A stretch of 57,104 nt of DNA from Halobacteriales archaeon QS_3_64_16. Lineage in GTDB: Archaea; Halobacteriota; Halobacteria; Halobacteriales; Halococcaceae. Position numbers and translations under genes: made by a program. The notes beneath the pieces are model-generated. The model saw only the letters and a program-made list of their open reading frames with translations, did not search any database and was not told the DNA's origin. The stretch lies in NCBI GenBank assembly GCA_003021705.1, contig PXRJ01000048.1, positions 62,714 to 119,817 of the forward strand, read 5' to 3'. Below, in pieces: positions 26,497 through 34,110 of this stretch. How positions within the stretch are numbered: the stretch's first letter is position 1; every line of letters begins with the position of its first letter.

Positions 26497-27135
26497 ATGA
26501 GCGTTAGTTCGCCGCCCGATCGGGAAGCAGGCGTCCTCGTCGCGGAGGACGACCAGGATCTCGCCGATCTGTACGCGAGGTGGATCGGCCGGGAACACAC
26601 TGCATACGTCGCACACGACGGCGAGGAAGCCCTCGAAAAGCTCGATTCGGGGATCGACGTCGTACTACTGGATCGTATGATGCCCGGGCTCTCGGGCGAC
26701 GAGGCCTTAGATCGCATCCGCGAGCGCGGCACGGACTGTCGGGTAGCGATGGTCACAGCCGTCGAGCCGGACTTCGACGTGATCGAGATGGGCTTCGACG
26801 CCTACCTCACGAAACCCGTTACCGAAGCGGACCTGATCGAGATGATCGACCGCCTCCTCGATCGGTCCTCCTATTCGACCGATCTCCAGGACTTCGCGGC
26901 GATCGCCTCGAAGAAGGCGCTGCTCGAAGCCGAGAAATCGAGCGCGGAACTCGAGGCCAACGAGGAGTACCAGCAACTCACCGATCGCTTCGAGATCCTC
27001 CAGGAGCGAATGCGCGCGAGCGAGCAGGTCACGAGCGAACATGCCGGGTTCGTCGCCGTGTTGCGCGACATCGACGACGAGAGCGAGGGAGAGGGTGGGA
27101 GCGAGTCGGCCACGCCCGATCCGGATGGGGACTGA
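26497..27135 (+). CDS. Response regulator with HalX domain
   Basis: A 212-residue protein with an N-terminal receiver domain (acidic pair in AEDDQDL, phosphoacceptor Asp59 in VVLLDRMMPG, Thr in MVTAVE, Lys in YLTKPV) and a C-terminal HalX helical domain (about residues 125-185, SKKALLEAEKSSAELEA), a haloarchaeal module with no known DNA-binding motif. The last 20 residues are acidic and disordered. It probably receives phosphate from the divergent kinase at 24758-26356. HalX outputs are thought to signal through protein contacts, so no target genes can be proposed. Confidence 0.85.
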   Translation: MSVSSPPDREAGVLVAEDDQDLADLYARWIGREHTAYVAHDGEEALEKLDSGIDVVLLDRMMPGLSGDEALDRIRERGTDCRVAMVTAVEPDFDVIEMGFDAYLTKPVTEADLIEMIDRLLDRSSYSTDLQDFAAIASKKALLEAEKSSAELEANEEYQQLTDRFEILQERMRASEQVTSEHAGFVAVLRDIDDESEGEGGSESATPDPDGD

Positions 27136-27441
27136 CACTTCCGACGTAGGCCGTCGTTCCGATGGACGACGCTGGCGCTTACTTTTCGGATGCCGTGGAT
27201 AGATACGACAACTGGCCTCGTGGTGTGCGCTCCAGCGGGCGAGCGAACCGTAGGCGAGCGAGTGAGCTTCCCCCGCGAGCGAGTGCCACTAGGCACGAGC
27301 GAGCTTTTTGATGACGGGCGAGACCGAAGGTCTCGCTGTTGCAACAAACGCTTCGCGTTTGTAGCACAGATTTTTGCCGGGCCCACAGCGAACGACCGTA
27401 GGGAGTGAGCGAGCGAGGACCTCAGCAAAAAGGTGCGTGTT
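27136..27441. repeat. Hairpin-rich non-coding spacer with CCGTAGG repeats
   Basis: No gene fits this 306-bp gap. It holds perfect hairpins at 27318-27336 (8 bp, loop GAA) and 27344-27362 (8 bp, loop TTC), with centres 26 bp apart, and a weaker one at 27283-27296 (5 bp, loop ACTA). Two imperfect direct copies of a GAGCGA-rich unit around CCGTAGG lie at 27239-27268 and 27387-27417, flanking the hairpins. Runs of five T or A occur at 27304-27308, 27371-27375 and 27427-27431. The style matches the string at 18546-19034, but the stems share no sequence. Confidence 0.7.
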
Positions 27442-28185
27442 CTAGAACTCCTCGACGTGCGGACGGACATCGAGCTCGAGCGTCCAGGCGCTGGGGTCTT
27501 GCTGGGTGAGGTGCCAGTAGGAATCGGCGATAGCGCCGGGCTCGAGGTACTCTTCCGGACTCTCAACATCTCGGTTCGGCGGCAGGATACCGCCGTCGAT
27601 CACAGCGTGGGCGACGTGGATCCCCTGCGGGCCGAGTTCCCGAGCCATCGATTCGGCCATGCCCCGAACGGCGAACTTCGCGGCCGAGAAGCCAAGTGCG
27701 CCCTCCCGACCCCGCAGCGCGGAGGTCGCGCCGGTAAAGAGGATCGTTCCCCGGCCGTCGCTCGCCTCGTCCGCCTCGTCTGCTCCACCTCCGCCCGCTC
27801 CGTCTGCGAGCATGTCCTCGGCGGCTTCCTGTGAGCACAACAGGGCACCGTACGCCGAGACGCGCCAGGCTTCCTCGAACCCCTCGGGCGAGATGTCCGT
27901 AAGTCCGCTCCAGGCGCCCCCGCTGGCGTGATTGATCAGGGTATCGACGGGATCGAAGGCGTTCCGTACTGCCTCGAAGCCCTCGCTCACCGCGTCGGGG
28001 TCGGTGATGTCGGTCGGAACGGAAAGAACCTCCCCAGCCTCACCCTGTAGGTCGCTTTCCAGTTCCTTGAGGTACTCGGCCGAACGGGCGAACATGCCGA
28101 CCGAACAGCCCTCGGCGGCGAATTTTCGGACCAGCGATGCACCGAGACCGGGACCAACACCCGCGACGACGACGGTCTGTGCCAT
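27442..28185 (-). CDS. SDR-family oxidoreductase with Phe in place of the catalytic Tyr
   Basis: A 247-residue Rossmann-fold protein of the short-chain dehydrogenase/reductase superfamily. The nucleotide loop is VAGVGPGLGASLVRKFA, a degenerate form of TGxxxGxG. NHASGG replaces NNAG, and the active-site segment reads FTGATSALRG...FSAAK, with Phe166 where SDRs have the catalytic Tyr and Lys170 kept. I recall a bacterial and archaeal subgroup with this FxxxK pattern, so the change may be old rather than a local loss. Activity is therefore uncertain. The ATG at 28185 follows a TATA box (TTTTAATG, 28207-28215) by about 22 bp. Confidence 0.72.
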   Translation of the reverse strand: MAQTVVVAGVGPGLGASLVRKFAAEGCSVGMFARSAEYLKELESDLQGEAGEVLSVPTDITDPDAVSEGFEAVRNAFDPVDTLINHASGGAWSGLTDISPEGFEEAWRVSAYGALLCSQEAAEDMLADGAGGGGADEADEASDGRGTILFTGATSALRGREGALGFSAAKFAVRGMAESMARELGPQGIHVAHAVIDGGILPPNRDVESPEEYLEPGAIADSYWHLTQQDPSAWTLELDVRPHVEEF

Positions 28186-28206
28186 GGGAATGCCACACGC
28201 TGCTGG

Positions 28207-28215
28207 CATTAAAAC
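28207..28215 (-). promoter_or_regulatory. TATA box of the SDR gene
   Basis: On the minus strand GTTTTAATG lies 22-30 bp before the ATG at 28185. This predicts a leaderless transcript. Confidence 0.5.
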
Positions 28216-28250
28216 TACTGTCGATAGCGCCGGTCGACCGGATAGAGGAC

Positions 28251-28970
28251 CTACAGGCGCTCCTCAACGAAGCCCCGCGCGAGCCAGGCTTCCGCGCGCC
28301 GGAGCCGGTACTGCAGCGTCGAGCGTGGGATCTCTAAGGTGTCCGCAAGCTCCTCGGCGCTCACCGATCGGGGGGTTTCGTAGTAGCCGTGTTCGACCGC
28401 GGCTTCCAGTGCCCGTCGTTGCTCGTAGGAGAGATCCGCGGCGGTCACGGCCTCGTCACACCAGTGGGTCGGCTCGCCCAAGTGCCGAAGCGAGAGGGTA
28501 AGCCCGTCCCGGAGACCGGACTGGAGTACGTCATACAACTCGCCGACCGCGCTGTTTTCGCGCATCAGGATTCGCCACTCGTGGCGACCCTCGCGACGCA
28601 GTGCCTCGTAGAGAAGCCCATCCCCGAGGTGCTCGGCGGTCAGATAGGGGATCGAGTGACAGTCCTCGAGGTCGGTCTGGTAGGTGTAGATCGTCCGCCT
28701 CGTCGAATCGCCCGAGAGCACCTCGTACTCCTGAGTCACCTGACAGGACCCGTCGTGCAGACACTCGTCGCACTGATCGGGATCGAGAAAGGGACCTTCG
28801 ACGGCCTCGATGGCGTCTGTCGGGCCGGTGAGCCGGTCGACCCGCCAGATGCTCTCGGCGGTGACCGAACAGGTCACCGTCTTCGCCGCGAGTTCGGGGT
28901 GGGCGAGGAAGACGTCCATGAGCCGGTCGGCCTCGGGGTCGTACTCGACGGTAAAGGCGAACTCGCGCAT
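28251..28970 (-). CDS. Bat-type HTH-10 transcriptional regulator
   Basis: A 239-residue regulator of the bacterio-opsin-activator-like family. The C-terminal HTH_10 domain is clear (SVSAEELADTLEIPRSTLQYRLRRAEAWLA, given here as its two halves around residue 205). The N-terminal half is the usual partner domain, with CDECLHDGSC as a possible metal or redox site near residue 75. I start at the ATG at 28970, where MREFAFTVEYDPEADRLMDV gives the typical first strand; a TATA-like CTATTTGG lies about 25 bp upstream. Targets are unknown. It is divergent from tfb across a 272-bp region that holds a promoter palindrome. Confidence 0.78.
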   Translation of the reverse strand: MREFAFTVEYDPEADRLMDVFLAHPELAAKTVTCSVTAESIWRVDRLTGPTDAIEAVEGPFLDPDQCDECLHDGSCQVTQEYEVLSGDSTRRTIYTYQTDLEDCHSIPYLTAEHLGDGLLYEALRREGRHEWRILMRENSAVGELYDVLQSGLRDGLTLSLRHLGEPTHWCDEAVTAADLSYEQRRALEAAVEHGYYETPRSVSAEELADTLEIPRSTLQYRLRRAEAWLARGFVEERL

Positions 28971-29125
28971 ACGCCTCGTATTCGCCCAGTGCCAAATAGA
29001 CTGTCGGCGCGACGGGAGTGGCGATTCGTCCGGCCGGCGAGCGAACCGAATCCTCCGAGATGGCCGAACGCCACGAACGAGTCGCTCCCGATCGATCGTG
29101 GTAGTCCAGAGGGGAACTTCGACGA

Positions 29126-29139
29126 TTGGCATGTGCCAA
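29126..29139. promoter_or_regulatory. 14-bp palindrome beside the tfb TATA box
   Basis: TTGGCA-TG-TGCCAA is a perfect inverted repeat that ends 6 bp before the TATA box at 29146, directly next to where TFB contacts the BRE. It looks like an operator for the tfb promoter. The divergent HTH-10 regulator or TFB itself could bind there; this is inference. Confidence 0.5.
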
Positions 29140-29145
29140 GAGAAG

Positions 29146-29153
29146 GTATAAAC
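29146..29153 (+). promoter_or_regulatory. TATA box of the tfb gene
   Basis: GTATAAAC preceded by purine-rich GAGAAG is the best TATA/BRE pair upstream of tfb. It predicts a start near 29175 and a leader of about 70 nt, unlike the leaderless genes around it. Confidence 0.5.
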
Positions 29154-29242
29154 GGGAAGGGGCACTACTATAGGGTGCAGAACAGAACGCATCGCGCCGT
29201 CGATTACGATCGAGATTCGAGCATACGCTCACCACTTCCACA

Positions 29243-30289
29243 TTGGAATCCCAAACGATTCGCACCTACACGACCGCATCGCAGACCCGAACGAACGAGA
29301 CCGAGCCCGAAGCCCGCACCGACGCCGAGCGCGAGCACAACCACGAACGTGACCACGAGGGCGGGCAGGCAAGCGAACGCACCGAGGGCGAACTCGTCTG
29401 TCCGGAGTGTGGCGGCCGTCTCGCCGAGGACGCCACACACGGCGAGACCGTCTGTGAGGAGTGTGGCCTGGTCGTCGAGGAGGATTCGGTCGACCACGGC
29501 CCCGAGTGGCGGGCGTTCGACTCCGCGGAGCGCGACGAGAAGAAACGCACCGGCGCGCCCACGACGCGAATGATGCACGACAAGGGCCTCTCGAGTCAGA
29601 TCGGCTGGCAGAACAAAGACGCCTACGGCAACGCCTTGAGTGCCCGCAAGCGCCAGCAGATGCAGCGTCTCCGCACGTGGGACGAACGATTCCGGACCCG
29701 GGACTCGAAGGAGCGAAATCTCAAGCAGGCCCTCGGCGAGATCGAGCGGATGTCCTCGGCGCTCGGACTCTCCCAGGACATCAAGGAGACCGCGAGCGTG
29801 ATCTACCGCCGAGCGCTCTCGGAAGATATGCTTCCTGGGCGGTCGATCGAGGGGATCGCGACCGCCGCGCTGTATGCCGCTGCACGGCAAGCCGGCGTAC
29901 CCCGGAGCGTCGACGAGGTCGCCGCGGTGAGCCGGGTCGAGGAGATGGAGTTCAAGCGGGCCTACCGCTACGTCGTTCGTGAACTCGGCCTCGAGATCGC
30001 ACCACCCAATCCCGACGAGTACCTGCCCCGGTTCGCCTCGGATCTCGACGTGAGTAACGAGACCGAGACCCGGGCCCGCGAGCTACTACGAACGGCCGCC
30101 GAGAAGGGCGTCCACAGCGGGAAGAGCCCGGTCGGGTTGGCCGCAGCAGCGCTGTACGCGGCGGCACTGCTGACGAACCAGCGGATCACTCAGGACGAGG
30201 TGAGTGCGGCCGCCGACGTCTCGACGGTCACGATCCGCAACCGGTACCAGGAACTCTTAGAGGCCCAGGACCTCGGTGTTCCGGCCTAA
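29243..30289 (+). CDS. tfb: Transcription initiation factor TFB
   Basis: A 348-residue general transcription factor that bridges TBP-DNA and RNA polymerase. It has an acidic, disordered N-terminus, a zinc ribbon with Cys53, Cys56, Cys71 and Cys74 (CPECGG...CEECG), the B-finger/linker HGPEWRAFD and TTRMMHDKGLSSQIGW, and two cyclin-like repeats (RSIEGIATAALYAAARQAG; KSPVGLAAAALYAAALL). The start is a TTG; no ATG or GTG lies in frame between the upstream stop codon (29171-29173) and the zinc ribbon. Haloarchaea have many TFBs, so this may be one paralogue. TBP is encoded 1.9 kb downstream. Confidence 0.92.
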   Translation: MESQTIRTYTTASQTRTNETEPEARTDAEREHNHERDHEGGQASERTEGELVCPECGGRLAEDATHGETVCEECGLVVEEDSVDHGPEWRAFDSAERDEKKRTGAPTTRMMHDKGLSSQIGWQNKDAYGNALSARKRQQMQRLRTWDERFRTRDSKERNLKQALGEIERMSSALGLSQDIKETASVIYRRALSEDMLPGRSIEGIATAALYAAARQAGVPRSVDEVAAVSRVEEMEFKRAYRYVVRELGLEIAPPNPDEYLPRFASDLDVSNETETRARELLRTAAEKGVHSGKSPVGLAAAALYAAALLTNQRITQDEVSAAADVSTVTIRNRYQELLEAQDLGVPA

Positions 30290-30423
30290 ACGCGCCGTGA
30301 TTTCTCGGTTCGCTCCCGTCCTCGTCTGCGCCGAGTTCCCCGGTCGGCAGGCCGGACTGACCGGATAGCGAGTTTGCCGTCCTCGACATACAGATCCTTA
30401 GCCCTGCCCACTCTTCCGTTCGT

Positions 30424-30837
30424 ATGAGCGGCGCTAGTCGGGAGATCGCCTATCTGCGAGTCGAACACGAGGAGAGTGAGGACGAATCGCTGCTCGTCGC
30501 ACCGATCGGGGCTACCCTCAGAGATGTCCTGCTCGCGAACGGCGTCTCGCCCTACACGGCGATCACCGATCGACTCAACTGCGGCGGTCGGGGACTGTGT
30601 GCGACCTGTGGCGTTCGCTTCACAGGCAACAAACCGGTCGAGAGTGCTACCGCCGAAGCCGAGGAGGACGGAAGCGAGGACTCCCACGTCCCGCGCCCCG
30701 AACACTGGCACGACGAGTTAGCGGCGCGTTTCGGCTTTCCCCGGCTGTCCTGTCAGACCGAGGTAGAAGAGGACATGGACGTTAGAATCCCCGAAAAGAT
30801 CGTCTGGGGCTCGCGGCGTCCCGATGAGGGAGACTGA
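30424..30837 (+). CDS. 2Fe-2S ferredoxin-like protein
   Basis: A 137-residue beta-grasp protein. The plant-type 2Fe-2S ligands are visible as NCGGRGLCATCGVRF (three Cys) and the distal Cys in PRLSCQTEVEED, with an acidic insertion between the halves (VESATAEAEEDGSEDS). It probably carries electrons for an unidentified oxidoreductase, with no dedicated partner next to it. It is shorter in the N-terminal region than the abundant haloarchaeal plant-type ferredoxin, so it is a paralogue rather than the main ferredoxin. Confidence 0.82.
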   Translation: MSGASREIAYLRVEHEESEDESLLVAPIGATLRDVLLANGVSPYTAITDRLNCGGRGLCATCGVRFTGNKPVESATAEAEEDGSEDSHVPRPEHWHDELAARFGFPRLSCQTEVEEDMDVRIPEKIVWGSRRPDEGD

Positions 30838-30878
30838 CGGTCGGTGGGTCACCACCTGCACGAAGCTGGCGACAGCAG

Positions 30879-32132
30879 TCAGTCCAATCCCGCCGGTTCG
30901 AGAACGGCGATATGGCGCGTCAGCGAGCGGTGGACTCGGCGCTCGAAGGTACTCTCGACGACCCAGCCGGCCTCCCTAGCCGCCTCGATCCAGGGCTGGT
31001 CCCCGACGATCACTGCCCGGGAAGCGAGTCGGCGGGCCTCTACGAGCGCGCCGGCGACCAGCGAGTCGAGATCGCCGGCGATCTTCGACTGACGGCCATA
31101 GGGTACGTCGAAACAGACCCCATTGGCAACGCCCTCACGAAGCGGGAGGCGGGTCACGTCGCCCTGAAGCACGGCGAATTCGTTTCCTCTCCTATCGGTC
31201 TCGTCCACCCCGCTCCCACTACCGCTGTCGTCCCCGCCCTCCCCGTCCGGGTTCGCGTCTCCGTTCTCGTCGGGTTCGCCTCGAGTGAGGTCGCTCCCGT
31301 CGAGGTAGTGAGCGAGGTTCCTTCGCGCACCGTCTACCATCTTCGCCTGCGCGTCGATCCCCACGACGCGCGACCCGGCAAGTCCAGCCTCGACGAGCAG
31401 CCCGCCAGTGCCACACATCGGATCGACGACCGTCCTGCCAGGCCCTGCCCCAGCGACGTTCACAATGGCGCGTGCGAGCAGCGGGTCCATCGACCCCGGT
31501 TGGAAGAAGGGCTTGTTCGTAGGAGCGCGCCCGCCAAAGTCCCGCACGCTCTCGACGGCGAGCCAACCCAGCGCACAGATCCCGACCTCTCCCTTCTCGG
31601 ACCCCTTCCAGTCGGGGTCGGTAGCCCCGCCTCTCTCTCCCTCCGCCTCGCTACCGACCGATGTCCCCCTAATGAACGAGAGGTCGGCTGGCGCAGCGAA
31701 GAGCGCTTGTAGTTCGTGGTCGGGCGCGTCGAGGTCGATATCGAAGCCATAGCCCGTCAGCACAGCTCCGAGTTCGCGCTCCACTTGCTGGGTATCGACG
31801 CCCGTTCGCCCGCGAACGTCCCGGGCACGCACGGCGACGGTACCCTTCCGGTCGATCGACGCCGACGTTAAGAGGGTCCGTGCACTCTCGACAGTAGCGT
31901 CCGCTTGTCCGAGAAAGTCATTCGCCCGCCGCGTGTAGGCGAGGCGGCGAACCGCCCCCTCATCGGGACCGTCGGCGAGCGCGAGACCGGGTGCCAGAGG
32001 AGCGACCTCGCCCGCGGCTGTGGCGGCCTCGCGCACGGCGAAGGCGTCGTCCTCGCCGGCGAGCTCGAGTAGGTAGCGCTGCTCGCCGTCCGAAGAGGTC
32101 CTCTCGAAACGATTGCCATCCGTTCGAGTCAC
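30879..32132 (-). CDS. tRNA (guanine-10-N2) methyltransferase, THUMP type
   Basis: A 417-residue enzyme of the Trm-G10/Trm11 group, which methylates G10 of tRNA. Residues 1-170 hold the THUMP RNA-binding region (LLTSASIDRKGTVAVRARDV). The C-terminal Rossmann methyltransferase has SAM motif I VVDPMCGTGGLLVEAGLAG and the catalytic FDVPYGRQSKI (family DPPYGR). Between them, near residues 285-315, is a halophile-specific Asp/Gly/Ser loop. It starts with GTG at 32132. It is divergent from tbp with only 65 bp between the start codons, so the two share promoter DNA. Confidence 0.82.
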   Translation of the reverse strand: MTRTDGNRFERTSSDGEQRYLLELAGEDDAFAVREAATAAGEVAPLAPGLALADGPDEGAVRRLAYTRRANDFLGQADATVESARTLLTSASIDRKGTVAVRARDVRGRTGVDTQQVERELGAVLTGYGFDIDLDAPDHELQALFAAPADLSFIRGTSVGSEAEGERGGATDPDWKGSEKGEVGICALGWLAVESVRDFGGRAPTNKPFFQPGSMDPLLARAIVNVAGAGPGRTVVDPMCGTGGLLVEAGLAGSRVVGIDAQAKMVDGARRNLAHYLDGSDLTRGEPDENGDANPDGEGGDDSGSGSGVDETDRRGNEFAVLQGDVTRLPLREGVANGVCFDVPYGRQSKIAGDLDSLVAGALVEARRLASRAVIVGDQPWIEAAREAGWVVESTFERRVHRSLTRHIAVLEPAGLD

Positions 32133-32163
32133 GTTCGTTACCTATCACGAAGAGGGACCAACC

Positions 32164-32171
32164 TTTATAAG
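32164..32171. promoter_or_regulatory. TATA box shared by tbp and the tRNA methyltransferase gene
   Basis: TTTATAAG lies 27-34 bp before the tbp ATG. The same bases read CTTATAAA on the other strand, 32-39 bp before the methyltransferase GTG. No second equally good box is seen for the minus gene, so one box may serve both directions. Confidence 0.5.
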
Positions 32172-32180
32172 TCTTAAATA

Positions 32181-32194
32181 CGATTTTTAAATCG
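32181..32194. promoter_or_regulatory. Inverted repeat at the tbp transcription start
   Basis: CGATTT-TT-AAATCG is a perfect 6+6 inverted repeat ending 3 bp before the tbp ATG, where transcription is expected to start. A protein bound here would block initiation. It could also act as an AT-rich initiator. Confidence 0.4.
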
Positions 32195-32197
32195 AAC

Positions 32198-32773
32198 ATG
32201 AGCGAAACCGAAGTCACGGACCCCAAAGAAACCATCAACATCGAGAACGTGGTGGCTTCGACGGGTATCGGTCAGGAACTCGACCTCCAGAGCGTCGCGA
32301 TGGATCTGGAGGGGGCCGATTACGATCCCGAGCAGTTTCCCGGTCTCGTCTACCGTACTCAGAACCCCAAGTCCGCGGCCCTGATATTCAGGTCGGGCAA
32401 GATCGTCTGCACAGGAGCAAAGAGCACCGCCGACGTCCACGAGAGCCTCAATATCGTCTTCGATAAGCTGCGCGATCTCGAGATTCGCGTCGAGGAAGAC
32501 CCAGAGATCATCGTGCAAAACATCGTGACGAGCGCCGATCTGGGTCGCAATCTCAATCTCAACGCGATCGCGATCGGCCTCGGTCTCGAGAACATCGAGT
32601 ACGAGCCCGAACAGTTCCCCGGCCTGGTCTACCGTCTTGACGAGCCGAAAGTCGTCGCCTTACTGTTCGGCTCGGGCAAACTCGTGATCACCGGCGGAAA
32701 GGAACCCGTCGACGCCGAACACGCGGTCGATAAGATCGTCTCCCGTCTCGAAGAACTCGGTCTGCTCGAGTAG
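32198..32773 (+). CDS. tbp: TATA-box-binding protein
   Basis: A 191-residue TBP, the factor that recognises archaeal TATA boxes. The two saddle repeats are seen at FPGLVYRTQNPKSAALIFRS with GKIVCTGAKS, and at FPGLVYRLDEPKVVALLFGS with GKLVITGGKE. Both have the residues for the phenylalanine stirrups. The C-terminal helix ends in an acidic cluster, as in other archaea. The gene has its own TATA box and is probably leaderless. A T-rich tract follows the stop. Confidence 0.95.
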   Translation: MSETEVTDPKETINIENVVASTGIGQELDLQSVAMDLEGADYDPEQFPGLVYRTQNPKSAALIFRSGKIVCTGAKSTADVHESLNIVFDKLRDLEIRVEEDPEIIVQNIVTSADLGRNLNLNAIAIGLGLENIEYEPEQFPGLVYRLDEPKVVALLFGSGKLVITGGKEPVDAEHAVDKIVSRLEELGLLE

Positions 32774-32811
32774 TCCGTTCGTCCGGACTGCCTATTCGTC
32801 CCCTGGTACTC

Positions 32812-32844
32812 GTTTTCTCCGTGTTGTCTTTGTTCTGAGTTCTC
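32812..32844 (+). terminator. T-rich terminator region after tbp
   Basis: About 40 bp after the stop, the coding strand reads GTTTTCTCCGTGTTGTCTTTG and continues T-rich. This is unusual in such GC-rich DNA and fits an archaeal U-tract terminator. Confidence 0.4.
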
Positions 32845-32945
32845 ATCGCTCGACGGTCCTTTTCCTGTCAGCCTTCGATCGGTCGAATCGAACCGTACGG
32901 TCGTCCCTTCGCTACGCTTTTGATCCGACCCGGTGTGCTCCGAGC

Positions 32946-33419
32946 ATGGAACGACGAACGATCGCAAGCGGGACGGAGTGGGAATCAGCCGCCGGCTATT
33001 CGCGTGCGGTGCGCGTCGGTCCCCACGTCACGATTTCGGGGACCACTACGACCGACGCCGACGGCGAGGTCGTCGCGGGCGAGGCCTACGCACAGACAGC
33101 GAGAGCGATCGCGAACGTCGAGAGCGCGTTGGCGGAGGCGGGCGCGGAACTCGCCGACGTCGTGCGGACGCGGATGTACGTGACCGACATCGAGAAGTGG
33201 GAGGCGATCGGGGGAGCCCACGCCGAGGCCTTCGGCGAAATCCGGCCGGCGACGACGATGGTCGAGGTGAGCCGGCTGATCGCGCCGGAACTGTGCGTCG
33301 AGATCGAAGCCGACGCGATCGTCGCCGGTGCCACCGAGGACGCCGACGACACCGACGGCTGCGACCACGACGAGTACTCGGGAGGTAGTGCAGGTGAGGA
33401 CGCTGACGGCATCCACTGA
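32946..33419 (+). CDS. RidA-family protein (enamine/imine deaminase)
   Basis: A 157-residue YjgF/RidA-family protein that would hydrolyse reactive 2-aminoacrylate-type enamines released by PLP enzymes such as threonine dehydratase. The core is normal (GYSRAVRVGPHVTISGTT, VVRTRMYVTDIEKWEAIG). The site Arg lies in VRTRMYV, and the C-terminal EIEADAIV replaces the common VEIEAIA with its carboxylate. The last 27 residues are an acidic Asp/Gly/Ser tail. RidA proteins form trimers in the cytosol. It stands alone. Confidence 0.8.
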   Translation: MERRTIASGTEWESAAGYSRAVRVGPHVTISGTTTTDADGEVVAGEAYAQTARAIANVESALAEAGAELADVVRTRMYVTDIEKWEAIGGAHAEAFGEIRPATTMVEVSRLIAPELCVEIEADAIVAGATEDADDTDGCDHDEYSGGSAGEDADGIH

Positions 33420-33475
33420 TCGAACTGTCCGGGAGAAGTCAGTGGACACAAACCGCCGGGGATAGAGGTTGTAGT

Positions 33476-33847
33476 ATGACCGTTCTCGCGCAGTTGAACC
33501 CGGCAGCAGGAGGGGTGCTTGCGTATCTTGGCACCTTTCTGCTGGCGGCGCTGTTCTATACGTTGACGGCCCACATCGCCGCGCGCTACGTGCTCGGGAC
33601 CGTGCCGATCAAGCGCGCGGCGATCGTCGGACTCGTCCCCGCAGCGATCGCCCTGTTGCTTCAGCAGTACGGCCCCGCGATCGTGATCGCAGTGTCGCTT
33701 GCCGCGGACTTCCTCGCGATCCGGGTCGTCTACCGGCTCAAGTACAAGACGACAACGCTCGTCGCCGTCGTTCACTACACCGTGAGCGTGCTGCTGGGCA
33801 TCACGATCTTCAATCTCGTTTCGCTGCTCGGTACGGCACCGGGGTGA
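33476..33847 (+). CDS. Conserved haloarchaeal membrane protein, function unknown
   Basis: A 123-residue protein with four predicted transmembrane helices at about residues 14-36 (VLAYLGTFLLAALFYTLTAH), 46-63, 65-85 and 95-117 (VAVVHYTVSVLLGITIFNLV). There are few charged residues, and Arg/Lys lie in the loops. I know similar small four-helix proteins in haloarchaea but no function for them. It is 56 bp downstream of ridA and could be cotranscribed. Confidence 0.65.
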   Translation: MTVLAQLNPAAGGVLAYLGTFLLAALFYTLTAHIAARYVLGTVPIKRAAIVGLVPAAIALLLQQYGPAIVIAVSLAADFLAIRVVYRLKYKTTTLVAVVHYTVSVLLGITIFNLVSLLGTAPG

Positions 33848-33902
33848 CTCGGCTCCGATCGTCGTTCGTGCTTCGAGCGACGAGATCGGTCGGCAAGGCC
33901 TC

Positions 33903-34028
33903 TCAGTGGGCGTCCCGATCGGGGTGTTCTTCTCGGCTGTGTTCTCGGAGGGCGTCCTCGCTCTCGAAGAGTTCCCCACAGGTCGCACACTCGATCTCGT
34001 CCTCGCCGCTCCACTCGCCGGATGACAT
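33903..34028 (-). CDS. 41-residue C2H2 zinc-finger microprotein
   Basis: The ATG at 34028 gives a 41-residue protein whose centre is a classic C2H2 finger: IECATCGELFESEDALREHSREEH (CxxC-x12-HxxxxH). Such one-finger microproteins are frequent in haloarchaea, and some regulate biofilm or stress responses. The upstream in-frame extension is Cys/Trp/Arg-rich and unlikely to be translated. Target unknown. Confidence 0.65.
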   Translation of the reverse strand: MSSGEWSGEDEIECATCGELFESEDALREHSREEHPDRDAH

Positions 34029-34110
34029 ATCGGTTGCTGTACCCCCTAGCGTATAACCGGCGGCCCGGCACCAGCAGGTTCTGTTTTCCGGTCCCGGTCG
34101 GTCTATCGGT

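Noticed and set aside
28389-29573. Plus-strand open frame of 394 codons spanning the HTH-10 gene, the divergent gap and the start of tfb
   Set aside because: It crosses a promoter region and two genes recognised in other frames, with no family resemblance of its own.
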